Shown: positions 9,901 to 21,900 of the stretch, in pieces
Layout of the letters: every line of letters begins with the position of its first letter
Numbering within the stretch: position 1 is the first letter of the stretch
Assembly (NCBI GenBank): GCA_965371445.1
Contig: CBDUYN010000153.1
Span: 1 to 24,941 of the forward strand
Origin: DASWIG01 sp965371445
GTDB lineage: Bacteria > Acidobacteriota > Thermoanaerobaculia > Multivoradales > J023
Reading direction: 5' to 3'
Length of the DNA: 24,941 nt
Made by a program: the position numbers and the translations under genes
Notes under the pieces: model-generated
The model's input: only the letters and a program-made list of their open reading frames with translations
Database searches by the model: none
What the model was told of the DNA's origin: nothing

Positions 9901-12900
9901 GGCGGCGCAGCATCCCGCTGTCGCCGAGGTCGTCGTGTTGGTGCACGAGCACGGCCGCGACGACCGTCGCCTGGTGGCCTACCTGGTGCCGGCCGAGGCT
10001 GCGAGCGGCGCCGAAGAGGACGAGGAGCTCCGGGCCGACGTCGTCAAGCACCTGGAGCGCAAGCTCCCAGCCTACATGGTGCCATCGGTCTGCGTCGTCC
10101 TCAAGCAGATCCCGTTGACGGCCAACGGCAAGGTCGACCGCGCCGCGTTGGGTCGCCGTGCGCTGCCGGCCCCGGAGGTGCATGGCGACGCCGCACCGGC
10201 TCGTACTCCGACAGAAGAGATCCTGGCCGGGATCTGGCAGGGGGTGCTCCGGGTGGAGCGGGTCGGCCCGGGCGACAGCTTCTTCGATCTCGGCGGCCAT
10301 TCGCTCCTGGTCACCCGGATCATCTCCCGGGTACGCGACGTCTTCGCGGTGGAAGTGCCCCTGGGCGAGCTCTTCGCGGCGCCCCGGCTCGCCGACCTGG
10401 CGGCGGCCGTCGAGGCCCGGCGGACGGATTCGTCGCTCGTGCTGCCGCCCCTGAAGCGGCAGCCGCGGGAGGGGCCGCCACCGCTCTCTTTTGCCCAGCA
10501 GCGGCTGTGGTTCCTCCACCAGCTGGAGCCGGAAAACCCCGAGTACAACATCCCGGCGGCGGTCGCCGTCGACGGTCCGTTGCGTGTCGCCGTGCTCCGG
10601 CGCAGCCTCGACGAGCTCGTGTGCCGTCACGAGACCCTGCGCACCCGCTTCACCGAGACCGGCGGGGAAGGCGTCCAGCTCGTCGATCCGCTCCGGGAGC
10701 AGGCGCTGAGCGTGGTGGAGCTCGCCGCGCTGCCGGCGGCGCGGCGCGCGGCGGAGCTCCGGCGGCTGGCCGGCGACGACGCCGTGCGCGTTTTCGACCT
10801 GGCGCGGGGGCCGCTCGTGCGCACCACGTTGGTGCGGCTCGGTGCCCAGGAGCACGTCGTCCTGCTCAACCAACACCACATCGTCTCCGACGGCTGGTCG
10901 GTCGCCGTCCTGATCCGCGAGATCGGCGAGCTCTACCGGGCCTTCTCCCGCGGTGAGCCGTCTCCGCTTCCAGGGCTGCCGGCGCAGTACGCCGACTTCG
11001 CGGTGTGGCAGCGGAGTTGGCTACGGGGCGAGGTGATGGAGCGCCAGCTCGCCTACTGGCGCGAGCAACTCGCCGGGGCGGTGGCTCTGGATCTGCCGAC
11101 CGACCGGCCGCGGCCGGCGGTGCGCTCGGGCCGCGGCAGGATCCGTTCCACGACCCTTCCGGGGCAGCTCCGGAAGGCTTTGGAAGCCCTGAGCCGGGAG
11201 CGCGGAGCGACGCTTTTTATGACGCTTATGGCGGCCTTCCAGACGCTGCTTCACCGCTACACCGGGCAGCGCGACGTCGCGGTGGGCACGCCGATCGCCG
11301 GGCGGCGGCTCAGCGAGATCGAGGGGCTGATCGGATTCTTTGTCAACACCCTGGTGCTGCGCAGCGACCTTTCGCGGCCCAGCCCGCCAGGACGGGAGCT
11401 CGCCTGGCACGAGCTCCTGGAGCGGGTCCGACGGGACGCGCTCGGAGCCTACGCCCACCAGGACCTGCCCTTCGAGCAGCTGGTCGAGAAGCTCCGGCCG
11501 CAGCGCGACCGCAGCCGCACACCGCTGTTCCAGGTGATGTTGGTCCTCCAGAACGCTCCCGTGGAGCCCCTGGAGCTCGAGGATCTCGTCCTGAGGCCGA
11601 TGGCGACCGACAGCGCCACGTCGAAGTTCGACCTCACCGTGTCCCTGGTGCCGGAGTCGGTAGGCTTCATGGAGATCATCGAGTATTCGACCGACCTCTT
11701 CGACGCCGCCACCGTCTCCCGCCTGGCGCGGCACTTCAAGAACCTCCTGGAATCGATCGTGGCGCACCCCGGGGAGGAGATCGCCAGGCTCGCGATGCTG
11801 GAGCCGGCGGAGCGCGCGCAGCTCGTCGCGGAGTGGAACGGCACCTCCACCCCCTATCCCCGCGACGCCACGGTCCACGAGCTCTTCATGTCGCAGGCGG
11901 CCCGCACGCCCACCGCGGTGGCTCTGGTCTGGGAAGGACCCGGCGGCGAGGTCTGTGAGATGAGCTACGGCGAGCTGAACACCCGCTCGAGCCAGCTGGC
12001 GCGGCACTTGAGACGCCGTGGCGTCGGCCCCTCGGAGACCCTGGTGGGCCTTTTCCTGGAACGTTCGCCGGAGATGTTGGTGGCCGTCCTCGGTGTCTTA
12101 AAAGCCGGTGGCGCCTACGTTCCGCTGGACCCCGGCTACCCCGAGGCGCGGCTCGCCTTCCTCCTGGAGGACACTCGGGTGCCGGTGGTGCTCACCCACC
12201 GACAGCTCGCCAAGCGTCTCCCTGAGGGCGCCGTGGCTCTCTGCCTCGACACGGACTGGGAGGCCGTCGCCAACGAGAGCGACGAGCCCCCGGACGTAGC
12301 GGTGGCGGCCACGAGCCTGTGCTACGTGATGTACACCTCGGGGACCACGGGCACGCCGAAGGGCTCGGCCGTTCCCCACCGCGCCGTGGTCCGTCTGGTA
12401 CAGGAGACGAGCTTCGCCGAGCTCGACGAGGATCAGGTCTTCCTGCAGCTGGCGCCGGTCTCTTTTGACGCCGCCACCCTGGAGATCTGGGGACCGCTCA
12501 CCAACGGCGGCCGCCTGGTGCTCTACCCGCCAGGGCCCTTGTCGCTCGACGAGCTGGCCGCGATCCTCAGGCGTCGCCAGATCACCACCCTTTGGCTGAC
12601 GGCGGGGCTCTTCCACCAGATGGTTGAGGCCCACACCGAGAGTCTGGCACCGCTTCACCAGCTTCTGGCGGGAGGCGACGTCCTCTCGCCTTCCCACGTA
12701 CGGAGCGCCTTGGAAAAGCTCGGCGGCTGCCTCGTCAACGGCTACGGCCCGACGGAGAACACCACCTTCACCTGTTGCCATCGGATGCGCGACGGCACCA
12801 GGATCGTCGCCTCGGTGCCAATCGGTCGTCCCATCGCCAACACCCGAATCTACCTTGTGGACGAGAGCCTGGAAGCGGTGCCCGTGGGAGTCGCCGGGTC

Positions 12901-15900
12901 TCTCCTGACCGGCGGCGACGGCCTGGCGCGGGGATACTTCCGGCGTCCGGCGGCGACGGCCGAGGCCTTCATTCCCGACCCGTTCAGCGGTGAGCCGGGA
13001 GATCGGCTTTACCGCACAGGGGACCGGGCGCGCTACCTGCCGGACGGCACGGTGGAGTTTCTGGGACGCCTCGACATGCAGGTGAAGATCCGCGGCTTCC
13101 GGATCGAGCCGGGGGAGATCGAGACGATGCTTCAGGCCCACGAGGCCATCACGGAGGCCGTGGTCGTAGCGCGGGAGGACGTCGAGGGCGACCGGCGCCT
13201 GGTGGCCTATGTCGTTGCCCGAGCCGAGCCGCCGGCAACGGCGCAGCTCAGGAGCTTTCTGGCGAAGAAGCTCCCGCCCTACATGGTGCCTTCGGCCCTG
13301 GTCGTGCTGGAGGAGCTACCGCTGAGCGCCAACGGCAAGGTGGATCGCCGCGCTCTGCCGGCGCCGGATGCCAGGCCGGCCGAGGAGGCCTACGTGGCAC
13401 CGCGCACGCCCACGGAGGAGGCCCTGGCCGGGATCTGGTCAGAGATCCTCGGGGTGGGACGCGTCGGCGTCCTCGACGACTTTTTCGAGCTCGGCGGCCA
13501 TTCGCTGCTCGCCACCCGCCTGGTCTCCCGGATGAACAAGGCCTTCCGTGCCGAGCTGCCCATCAGCAGCCTCTTCGACGCAACCACGGTGGCGAAGATG
13601 GGGCAGGTCCTGCTCGACGAGGCGGAGGTCGGCAAGGGCGAGGTGGAGTCGATCCCTCGCAGAGACGATCCCGAGGCCTGCCCCCTTTCCTTCGCCCAGG
13701 AGCGGATGTGGTTCCTGGCGGAGCTGGAGCCGCAAAGCCCGGCCTACAACGTCCCCGTTGCCGTGCGCCTGCGCGGCTCGCTCGACGCCGCCGCCCTCGA
13801 ACGCAGCGTCACCGAGGTCGTGCGGCGTCACGAGAGCCTACGTGTCACCTTCACGGCGGCTGGCGGCCAGCCGGTCGCTCGGCTCAAGGCGCCGTTTGCC
13901 TTGGCGCTGCCGTGCCTCGACCTCGCACGGCTGCCGGCCGCCGAACGGGAGACCGAGGCCCGCCGGACGCTCGGTGCCGAGGCCCGTCGGCCCTTTGACC
14001 TGTGCCGGGGCCCTCTGTTGCGGGCCCAACTGGTCCGGCTCGACGACGTCGAGCACGTGCTCTTGCTCACGTTCCACCACATCGTCGCCGACGCCTGGTC
14101 GATGGGTGTTTTCATCCGCGAAACGAGCTCCTGCTACCAGGCTTTCGCCGCCGACTCGGTGCCGGCGCTGCCAGGGCTTCCGATCCAGTACGCGGACTTC
14201 GCGGCCTGGCAACGGCGCTGGCTTCGCGACGAGGTGCTGGAGTCGCAGCTCGCCTATTGGAAAAAGCAGCTCGACGGCGCCGCCACTACCCTCGATCTGC
14301 CCGCCGACCGGCCGCGGCCACCGGTCATGAGCGCGCGCGGTGCGACGCTTGGCTTCACCTTTCCCGAAGCGGTCGCCGAGTCCACCCGGGTCCTTTCCCA
14401 CCACCACGGCACGAGCTCCTTCATGACGCTCCTGGCGGTCTTTGAGACCCTCCTCTTCCGCTATACCGGGAGCCGGGATTTCCTCCTCGGAACCCCCATA
14501 GCCAACCGCAATCGCTCCGAGATCGAGGGACTGATCGGTTTTTTCGTCAACACCCTGGTGATGCGTGCCCGGCCGGCCGCCGACCTCTCCTTCCAGCAGC
14601 TCCTGGAACAGGTACGCAAGGAGGCCCTGGCGGCCTACGACCACCAGGATCTGCCCTTCGAGAAGCTGGTGGAGGAGCTGCAACCGGTCCGTGACCGCAG
14701 CCGCACGCCGCTCTTTCAGGTCGTGTTGACGGTCCTGAACGAGCCCGAGACGGCGGTGCTGCCGGGACTTCGCCTCTCCCCCCTGGAGCTGGAGACCGGG
14801 ACGACCAAGTTCGACCTGGTGCTGAGCCTGGTGGAAGGCACCGCGGGGCTGCGCGGCACGATCGAATACACCACCGACCTTTTCGACGCCTGCACGATCG
14901 AACGCTTGAAGGGCCATTTTGAAACCCTTTTCGGGGGAGCCCTGAGCGATCCTTCGACGCTCCTTTCGCGCTTGCCGATCTTGAAGGGTGCGCAACGGCA
15001 ACAGCTGCTCCGGGAGTGCAACGACACGGCGGCCTCCTATCCGAGAAGACCCTGCCTGCACGAGCTCGTCGAGGCCCAGGTGGACCGCTCTCCCGACACT
15101 GTGGCGGTGGTCTTCGAAGGGCAGCAGCTCAGCTACCGGGAGCTCGACGAGCGGGCCAACCAGCTGGCGCGCCACCTGCGGGCCCAGGGGGTCGGCCGAT
15201 CCGCCGAGGTCCTGGTCGGCATTTGTGCGGAACGTTCCCCGGAGCTGGTGGTGGGGCTCCTGGCCATCCTCAAGGCAGGAGGGGCCTACGTGCCGATCGA
15301 TCCCGGCTACCCCCGGGAGCGGCTCGCTTTCATGCTGGAGGACTCGCGGGTGCCGGTGCTCCTGACCCAGGAGCACCTGGCCGCGACGCTCCCCGAGCAC
15401 CAGGCGACGGTGATCCGTCTCGACACCGACGCGGCGGCGATCGCCGCTCTGAGCCGCGAGCGGCTCATAAGCGGCACGGTAGCCGACAACCTGGCCTACG
15501 CCATTTTCACCTCGGGCTCCACCGGCCGCCCCAAAGGGGTGATGAATTCTCACCGGGCGATCGTCAACCGCCTCTTGTGGATGCAGGAGACCTATCGCCT
15601 GACGAGCGAGGACCGGGTCCTCCAGAAAACCCCGTTCAGCTTCGACGTCTCGGTGTGGGAATTTTTCTGGCCGCTCATGGTCGGCGCGCGCCTGGTGGTG
15701 GCGCGGCCCGAGGGACACAAAGACAGCGCCTACCTGGTGGAGGTGATTCGCCGCGAGGCGGTCACGACGCTGCATTTCGTGCCCTCCATGCTCCAGGTCT
15801 TCCTGGAGGATCCGGGGATCGGGACGTGCGTCTCGCTCCAGCGGGTGATCGCCAGCGGCGAGGCTCTGCCGTTTCCACTTCAAGAGCGCTTCTTCGCTGG

Positions 15901-18900
15901 TCTGCAGCGCCCCCCGGGGGGACATGGGGGGTCTCAAGTCGAGCTGCACAACCTCTACGGCCCCACCGAGGCCGCCGTCGACGTCACCTTCCACGCCTGC
16001 GAGCGGCAGCCGTCGCGGCCGCTGGTGCCGATCGGCCGTCCGATCTCGAACGTCGGGATCCATCTGCTGGACCGAGCCCTGGAGCCGGTGCCGATCGGCG
16101 TGCCGGGAGAGCTCATGATCGCCGGTGTCAACCTCGCCCGCGGGTATCTCAACCGTCCCGGCCTGACCGCCGAGAAGTTCGTCCCCGACCCGCTGGGGAT
16201 CGTCCCCGGGGGACGTCTTTACAAGACGGGCGACCTCGCGCGTCACCTTGGCGACGGCTCCGTCGACTACCTGGGACGGCTCGACCACCAGGTGAAGCTG
16301 CGCGGTTTCCGCATCGAGCTGGGAGAGATCGAGGCGGTGCTGGGGGTGCACGGTGGGGTGCAGGAGGTGGTGGTCATGGTGCGCCAGGGGGAAGCGGCCC
16401 AGGACCAACGCCTCGTGGCTTTCTGCGTGCCCGACGAGGCGCGCGCCCTGCCCCTGCGGCGCCAGCTTGCCCTGCGGCGGCGCCGGGAGCTGGAGGACCG
16501 GCGCCTCGACTACCTGCCGGAAGGCCTGCCCGTCGTCCACCGCAACCGCAGCGAGGTGGACTTCGTCCACCAGGAGATCTTCGCGGAGCGCAGCTACCTG
16601 CGTCACGGTGTGACCCTGGGGGCGGGCGACTGCGTCTTCGACGTCGGCGCCAACATCGGTCTGTTCGCCCTTTTTGCCCACCGCGAGGTCGGCGAGAGGG
16701 GCAAGGTCTACGCCTTCGAGCCGATCCCGGCGGTCTTCGAGCTGTTGCGCCAGAACACCTACCTGTGGGGCGTCGACGCGCGGCTTTTCAACTGCGGTCT
16801 CTCGGATGCGGCGAAGCAGGTGGAATTCACCTATTACCCACACCTCTCGATCCTGTCCGGCCGCTTCGCGAACGCCGCCGAGGAGCGGGAAGTGGTGCGC
16901 ACGTTTCTGGGCGACGAGGTGGCAGAGGACGCCTCGCCGGAGCTCCTGGAGGAGCTGCTGGCGGATCGCCTGCGCAGCGAGGCGGTAACCTGTGAGCTGC
17001 GTCCGCTCTCGGAGGTGATGCGCTCGGAGGGCGTCGAGCGCATCGACCTGCTCAAAGTCGACGTGGAAAAAGCCGAGCTCGAGGTGCTGGCCGGGATCGC
17101 GGCCGAGGACTGGCCAAGAGTCCGCCAGGTGGTGGTGGAGGTCCACGACCTGGACGGCCGCCTGGCGGCGGTGAGGCGTCTGCTCGAGGGCCACGGCTTC
17201 GCGGTGGCGTCGGAGGAGGAGACGGCCATGCACGGCACGGGCCTCTACAACCTCTACGCACACCGTCCGGAGGAGGCTCGGCCTTCGGCGGGGGTACCGG
17301 TGCGCGGTGCCCACCCTACGTGGTGGGATCCCCAGGTGCTGGTGCGCGAGCTGCGCGAGATGGCGCGGGAAAAGCTCCCGGACTACATGGTGCCGGCACG
17401 GTGGCTCCTTCTCGACGAGCTGCCGCTGACGCCGAACGGCAAGGCGGATCGCAAGGCCCTGGCGCAAATGTCCCTGGAGGAGCTGTGGGGACGCCCGGAG
17501 GGCGAGGCGTCGGCGGCTCCGCGAACACCCACCGAGAAGGCCGTGGCAGAGATCTTCTCGGAGCTTCTGGGGCTGGCTCGCCCCGGGGTCGCCGAGAGCT
17601 TCTTCGACCTCGGTGGGCACTCGCTTCTGGCCACGCGGCTACTCGCCAGGATCCGCGAGGCGTTCGCCGTAGAGATCCCCCTGGGCGAAGTCTTCAAGGC
17701 CCCGACGATCGCCGCTCTGGCAGAGGCTGTCGAGCGCTTCCACCCGGCCGCTGCAGACGAAGAGCCGCTGCCGCCTCTCAAGCCGCTCGGACGGGACGGG
17801 CCGTTGCCCCTCTCCTTTGCCCAGCAGCGCCTGTGGTTCCTCGCTCAGCTGGAACCCGACAACCCCGAGTACCACATGCCGACGGCCGTTGCCGTCGACG
17901 GCCGGCTCAACGTCGCCGTCCTGAAGCGCTGCCTCGACGAGATCGTCCGTCGCCACGAGACGCTGCGCACCCGATTCGCCGAGCACGGTGACGAGGCCGT
18001 CCAGATCGTCGATCCGCCCCGCCGGCAGCCCCTGCCGGTCATCGACCTCACGGCTCTGCCGGCGGCGGTGCGCGAGGTCGAGCTGGGCCGGCGGGCCACC
18101 CGGGAGGCCGTCCGTCTCTTTGACCTCGCTGGCGGTCCGCTCCTGCGGACGACGCTCTTGAGGCTGGCCTGCGATCGGCACGTCTTTCTGCTCAACCAGC
18201 ACCACATCGTCTCTGACGGCTGGTCGGTCGCCGTCCTGGTCCGCGAGATCGGTGTGCTCTACCGGGCCTTCGCCTCGGGTGAAGCGCCGCCCTCGCTGCT
18301 CCCGGAGCTTGCGGTCCAGTACGCCGACTTCGCCGTCTGGCAGCGGCGGTGGCTCGAGGGCGAGGTGCTGGAACGTCAGGTCGTCTACTGGCGGGAGAAG
18401 CTCGCCGGCGTCGCCCCCCTCGAGCTCCCCACCGACCGGCCGCGGGCGGCGGTGCGCTCGCCTCGCGGCACGCAGCGGAGCGTCGCTTTGCCGAAGCCGC
18501 TTTGCGAGGCTTTGGAGGCCCTGGGTCGCGAACGCGGCGCGACGCTCTTCATGACCCTTCTCGCGGCCTTCCAGGTCCTGCTCCACCGCTACAGCGGCCA
18601 GAGCGACGTCGCGGTGGGCTCACCGATCGCGGGCCGCCGCGTCCGCGAGGTCGAGGATCTGATCGGTTTCTTCGTCAACACCCTGGTGTTTCGCAGCGAT
18701 TTCTCGACATCGCCGGCCTTTGTCACGCTGCTCGACGCGGTGCGCGAGGGTGCGCTGGCGGCTTACGCCCACCAGGACCTGCCCTTCGAGCACCTGGTCG
18801 AGGCGCTCCATCCCGAGCGCGACCGCAGCCGCACGCCACTGTTCCAGGTGATGCTCGTGCTCCAGAACGCGCCCCTCGAGGATCTGGAGATCGAGGGCCT

Positions 18901-21900
18901 CACTTTCAAGCCGCTCAGGACCGACAGCGGCACCGCCAAGTTCGACCTGACGCTCAGCCTCGTCGAGCCTCCTGCCGGGGGGACCGAGGGTCTTGTGGGC
19001 TCGCTCGAGTACGCCAGCGATCTCTTCGACGCGACCACCGTCGCCCGCCTTGCCGGACATCTCAAGACCCTGCTGGCGGCGCTGGTGGCGCGTCCCGAGG
19101 CGCGGATCGCGTCCCTGGAGCTTCTGACGCCGGCCGAGCGCTGGCAGCTCCGGGCCGAATGGAACGTCGCCCCCTTGTCTTTGGCCGTGATTCCAAGGGC
19201 GGTGGGATTGCACCAGCCCTTCGAAGCGCAGGCCGACCGCACACCGGACACCGTGGCGCTGGTTTTCGAGAGCGGCGGCCGGGTCGTGCGGCTGAGCTAC
19301 GCCGAGCTCGAAGAGCGGGCCAACCAGCTGGCTTGCCACTTGCGTGAGCTGGGCGTGGGGCCGGAGGTCCTGGTCGGCGTCGCCATGGAACGTACGCCCG
19401 AGATGGTGGCCGGCATCCTCGCCGTCTTGAAGGCCGGCGGGGCCTACGTGCCCCTCGATCCGGGCTACCCCGGCGAACGCGTCGCCTTCATGCTGGAAGA
19501 CGCCCAGACTGCCGTCTTGCTGACCCAGAAGCACCTCACGGATCGCTTCGCCGATTCCGGCGGTGCTCACGTGCTCGCCGTCGACACCTTCTGGGACGGC
19601 CGCTGCGAGCTGCCGGCGGCCAGGCCCGCGGCCACGGCCACCCTGGACAACCTGGCCTACGTCATCTACACCTCCGGCTCCACCGGACGCGCCAAAGGGG
19701 TGGCCATCGCTCATCGCAGCGCCCTGGCACTCGTCGACTGGGCGCGGGAAGCCTTTCCCGGCGAACGGCTCGACGGAGCTCTTGCCGCCACCTCGATTTG
19801 CTTTGACCTCTCGATCTTCGAGCTTTTCGTGCCCCTGAGCCTGGGTAGCACGGTCATCCTGGCAGAAAACGTCCTCGCCCTGGCGCACCTCACCGTCCGC
19901 GACGAGGTGACGCTGGTCAACACCGTGCCCTCGGCCATGACCGAGCTGGTGCGCCTGGGGGGAGTGCCCGACTCGGTGCTCACCGTCAACCTGGCCGGGG
20001 AGCCGTTGCCCAACGCCCTGGCCCAGGAGATCTACAAACAGCCGACGGTGGCCGAGGTCCGCAACCTCTACGGCCCCTCCGAGGAGACGACCTACTCCAC
20101 CTGGTGCGCGGTGGAAAAAGGGCTCGACACGAAGCCGTCGATCGGCCGGCCGCTGCCGGGGACCGCGGCCTACGTGGTGGATGCCGCGCTCGGCCTGGTG
20201 CCTTTGGGCGTGCCGGGAGAGCTTTACCTCGGCGGCATGGGCCTGGCACGGGGCTACCTGGCGCGTCCGGCGCTGACGGCGGAGCGCTTCGTCCCCGATC
20301 CGTGGAGCGTGGCCGCCGGCGCGCGGCTCTACCGCACGGGCGACCTGGTACGCTACCTCGTCGACGGCCGTCTCGACTTCCTGGGACGCCTCGACCACCA
20401 GGTGAAGATCCGTGGCTTCCGCATCGAGCTGGGGGAGGTGGAGGTGGCTCTCGCCGCCTACCCGGCGGTGGCGGAGGCGGTGGTCCTGGCTCGCGAGGAC
20501 GTTCCCGGGGAAAAGCGCCTGGTGGCCTACGTCGTCGGAGACGATGCGGCGCCGGACACCGGCGAGCTACGCGCCTTCCTCGGGGAAAGGTTGCCTGGCT
20601 ACATGGTGCCGTCGGCCCTCGTCGTGCTGGAGGAGCTTCCGCTCCTACCCAACGGCAAGGTGAACCGGCGGTCCCTGCCGGCGCCGGAGGCCCGCGTCGA
20701 GGAGGCGAGCTACGAGGCGCCCGCGACGGCGGCCGAGCAGGTCCTCGCGGAGATCTTCGCCGACCTCTTGCGGATGCCCAAGGTCGGCCGCGGCGACGAC
20801 TTCTTCGCCCTCGGCGGCCATTCGCTGCTCGCCACCCGGATCGTCTCCCGGGTCCACCGGGACCTCGGCGTCGCCGTGCCGGTGGCGGCGCTCTTCAGCG
20901 CGCCGACACTCGTCGCGTTCGCCGAGCGCGTCGAGGCCGTGCGCCGCGAAGCGGGCCTCTCGCGGCCGCTCGAACCCCTGAAGCGTACCGACGGCGAGCC
21001 GGCGGCCGGCGAACCGGCGGCCGGCGAACCGGCGGCCGGCGAACCGGCGGCCGGCGAACCGGTGACCTCTTTTGCCCAGGAGCGGCTCTGGTTCCTCGAC
21101 CAGCTCGACCCGGGCACCGACGCCTACAACATGCCTGCCGCCGTACGGCTCTATGGCACGCTCGACGTCGAAGCCCTGACGCGCGGCCTCCAGGCGGTCG
21201 TCGACCGCCACGAGGTGCTGCGGACCCGCTTTGACGCGGTCGGTGGCCGGCCCGTGCCGGTGGCCGCCGGCTCGCTCGCGGTTTCCTTGCCCTTGACGGA
21301 CCTCTCCGAGCTGCCGGCGGCCGAGCGCGAAGCCGCGGCCCGGGAGCTCGCCGCCGAGGCGGCGCGCCACGCCTTCGACCTCGCCCGGGGGCCGCTGCTC
21401 GACGCCCGGCTCCTGCGCCTGGCGAGCGACGAGCACGTCTTCCTGCTGAACCTCCACCACGTGGCCGGCGACGGTTGGTCGCTCGGAGTGCTGGTGCGCG
21501 AGGTGGCCGCCGTCTACCGGGCGCTTGTGACCGGCGAGGAGCCGGAGCTCGACGAGCTGCCGGTCCAGTACGCGGACTTCGCCGCCTGGCAGCGCCGGCT
21601 CTTGCAAGGGGAAGAGCTTGAGCGCCAGCTCGGTTTCTGGCGCGAACGCCTGACGCCCGCGCCGCCGTTCCTCGAGCTGCCTCTCGACCGGCCGCGGCCG
21701 GCGGTGCAGACCTACCGGGGCGAGCGCCGCAGCCTCCATCTGCCGGCAGGGGAGGCGTCCGCGCTGGGCTCGCTGGCGCGCGAGCAGGGCGCGTCGCTCT
21801 TCATGGTCCTCGCCGCCGCCTTTCAGGTGTTGCTCCATCGGCTGAGCGGCCAGGACGACGTCCTGGTGGGTTTCCCCGTGGCGGGGCGCACCCGCCCCGA

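Larger units (their letters stand above)
13679..17750 (+). other. NRPS module 4 (C-A[MT]-T), predicted methylated serine
   Basis: C4 (residues 3307-3765) has HHIVADA at 14075-14095. A4 starts near 15056: FTSGSTGRPKG at 15506-15538, FSFDVSVWEFFW, LHNLYGPTEAAVD, and A8 (VKLRGFRIELGEIE) near 16292. After about 16440 the domain is interrupted by a methyltransferase, then resumes with A9 (LPDYMVP, 17375-17395) and the A10 lysine at 17441-17443 in a variant NGKADR motif. The pocket code DVWHISLVDK is the serine type (reference DVWHLSLIDK). T4 has its serine at 17621-17623 (residue 4621). A Pro/Gly-rich insertion lies between the A4 and A5 motifs near 15910. The product is probably O- or N-methylserine. 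Confidence 0.9.

Noticed and set aside
16511..17266. Embedded methyltransferase read as a standard NRPS N-methyltransferase.
   Set aside because: Its motifs (DVGANIGLF, AFEPIP, LLKVDVEKAE) and its length of about 250 residues match the FkbM family, whereas standard NRPS N-methyltransferases are longer and have different motifs.
20993..21061. Short tandem repeat considered as a CRISPR-like array or regulatory repeat.
   Set aside because: There are no spacers, the unit is a multiple of three and it lies in frame in a linker between two domains.
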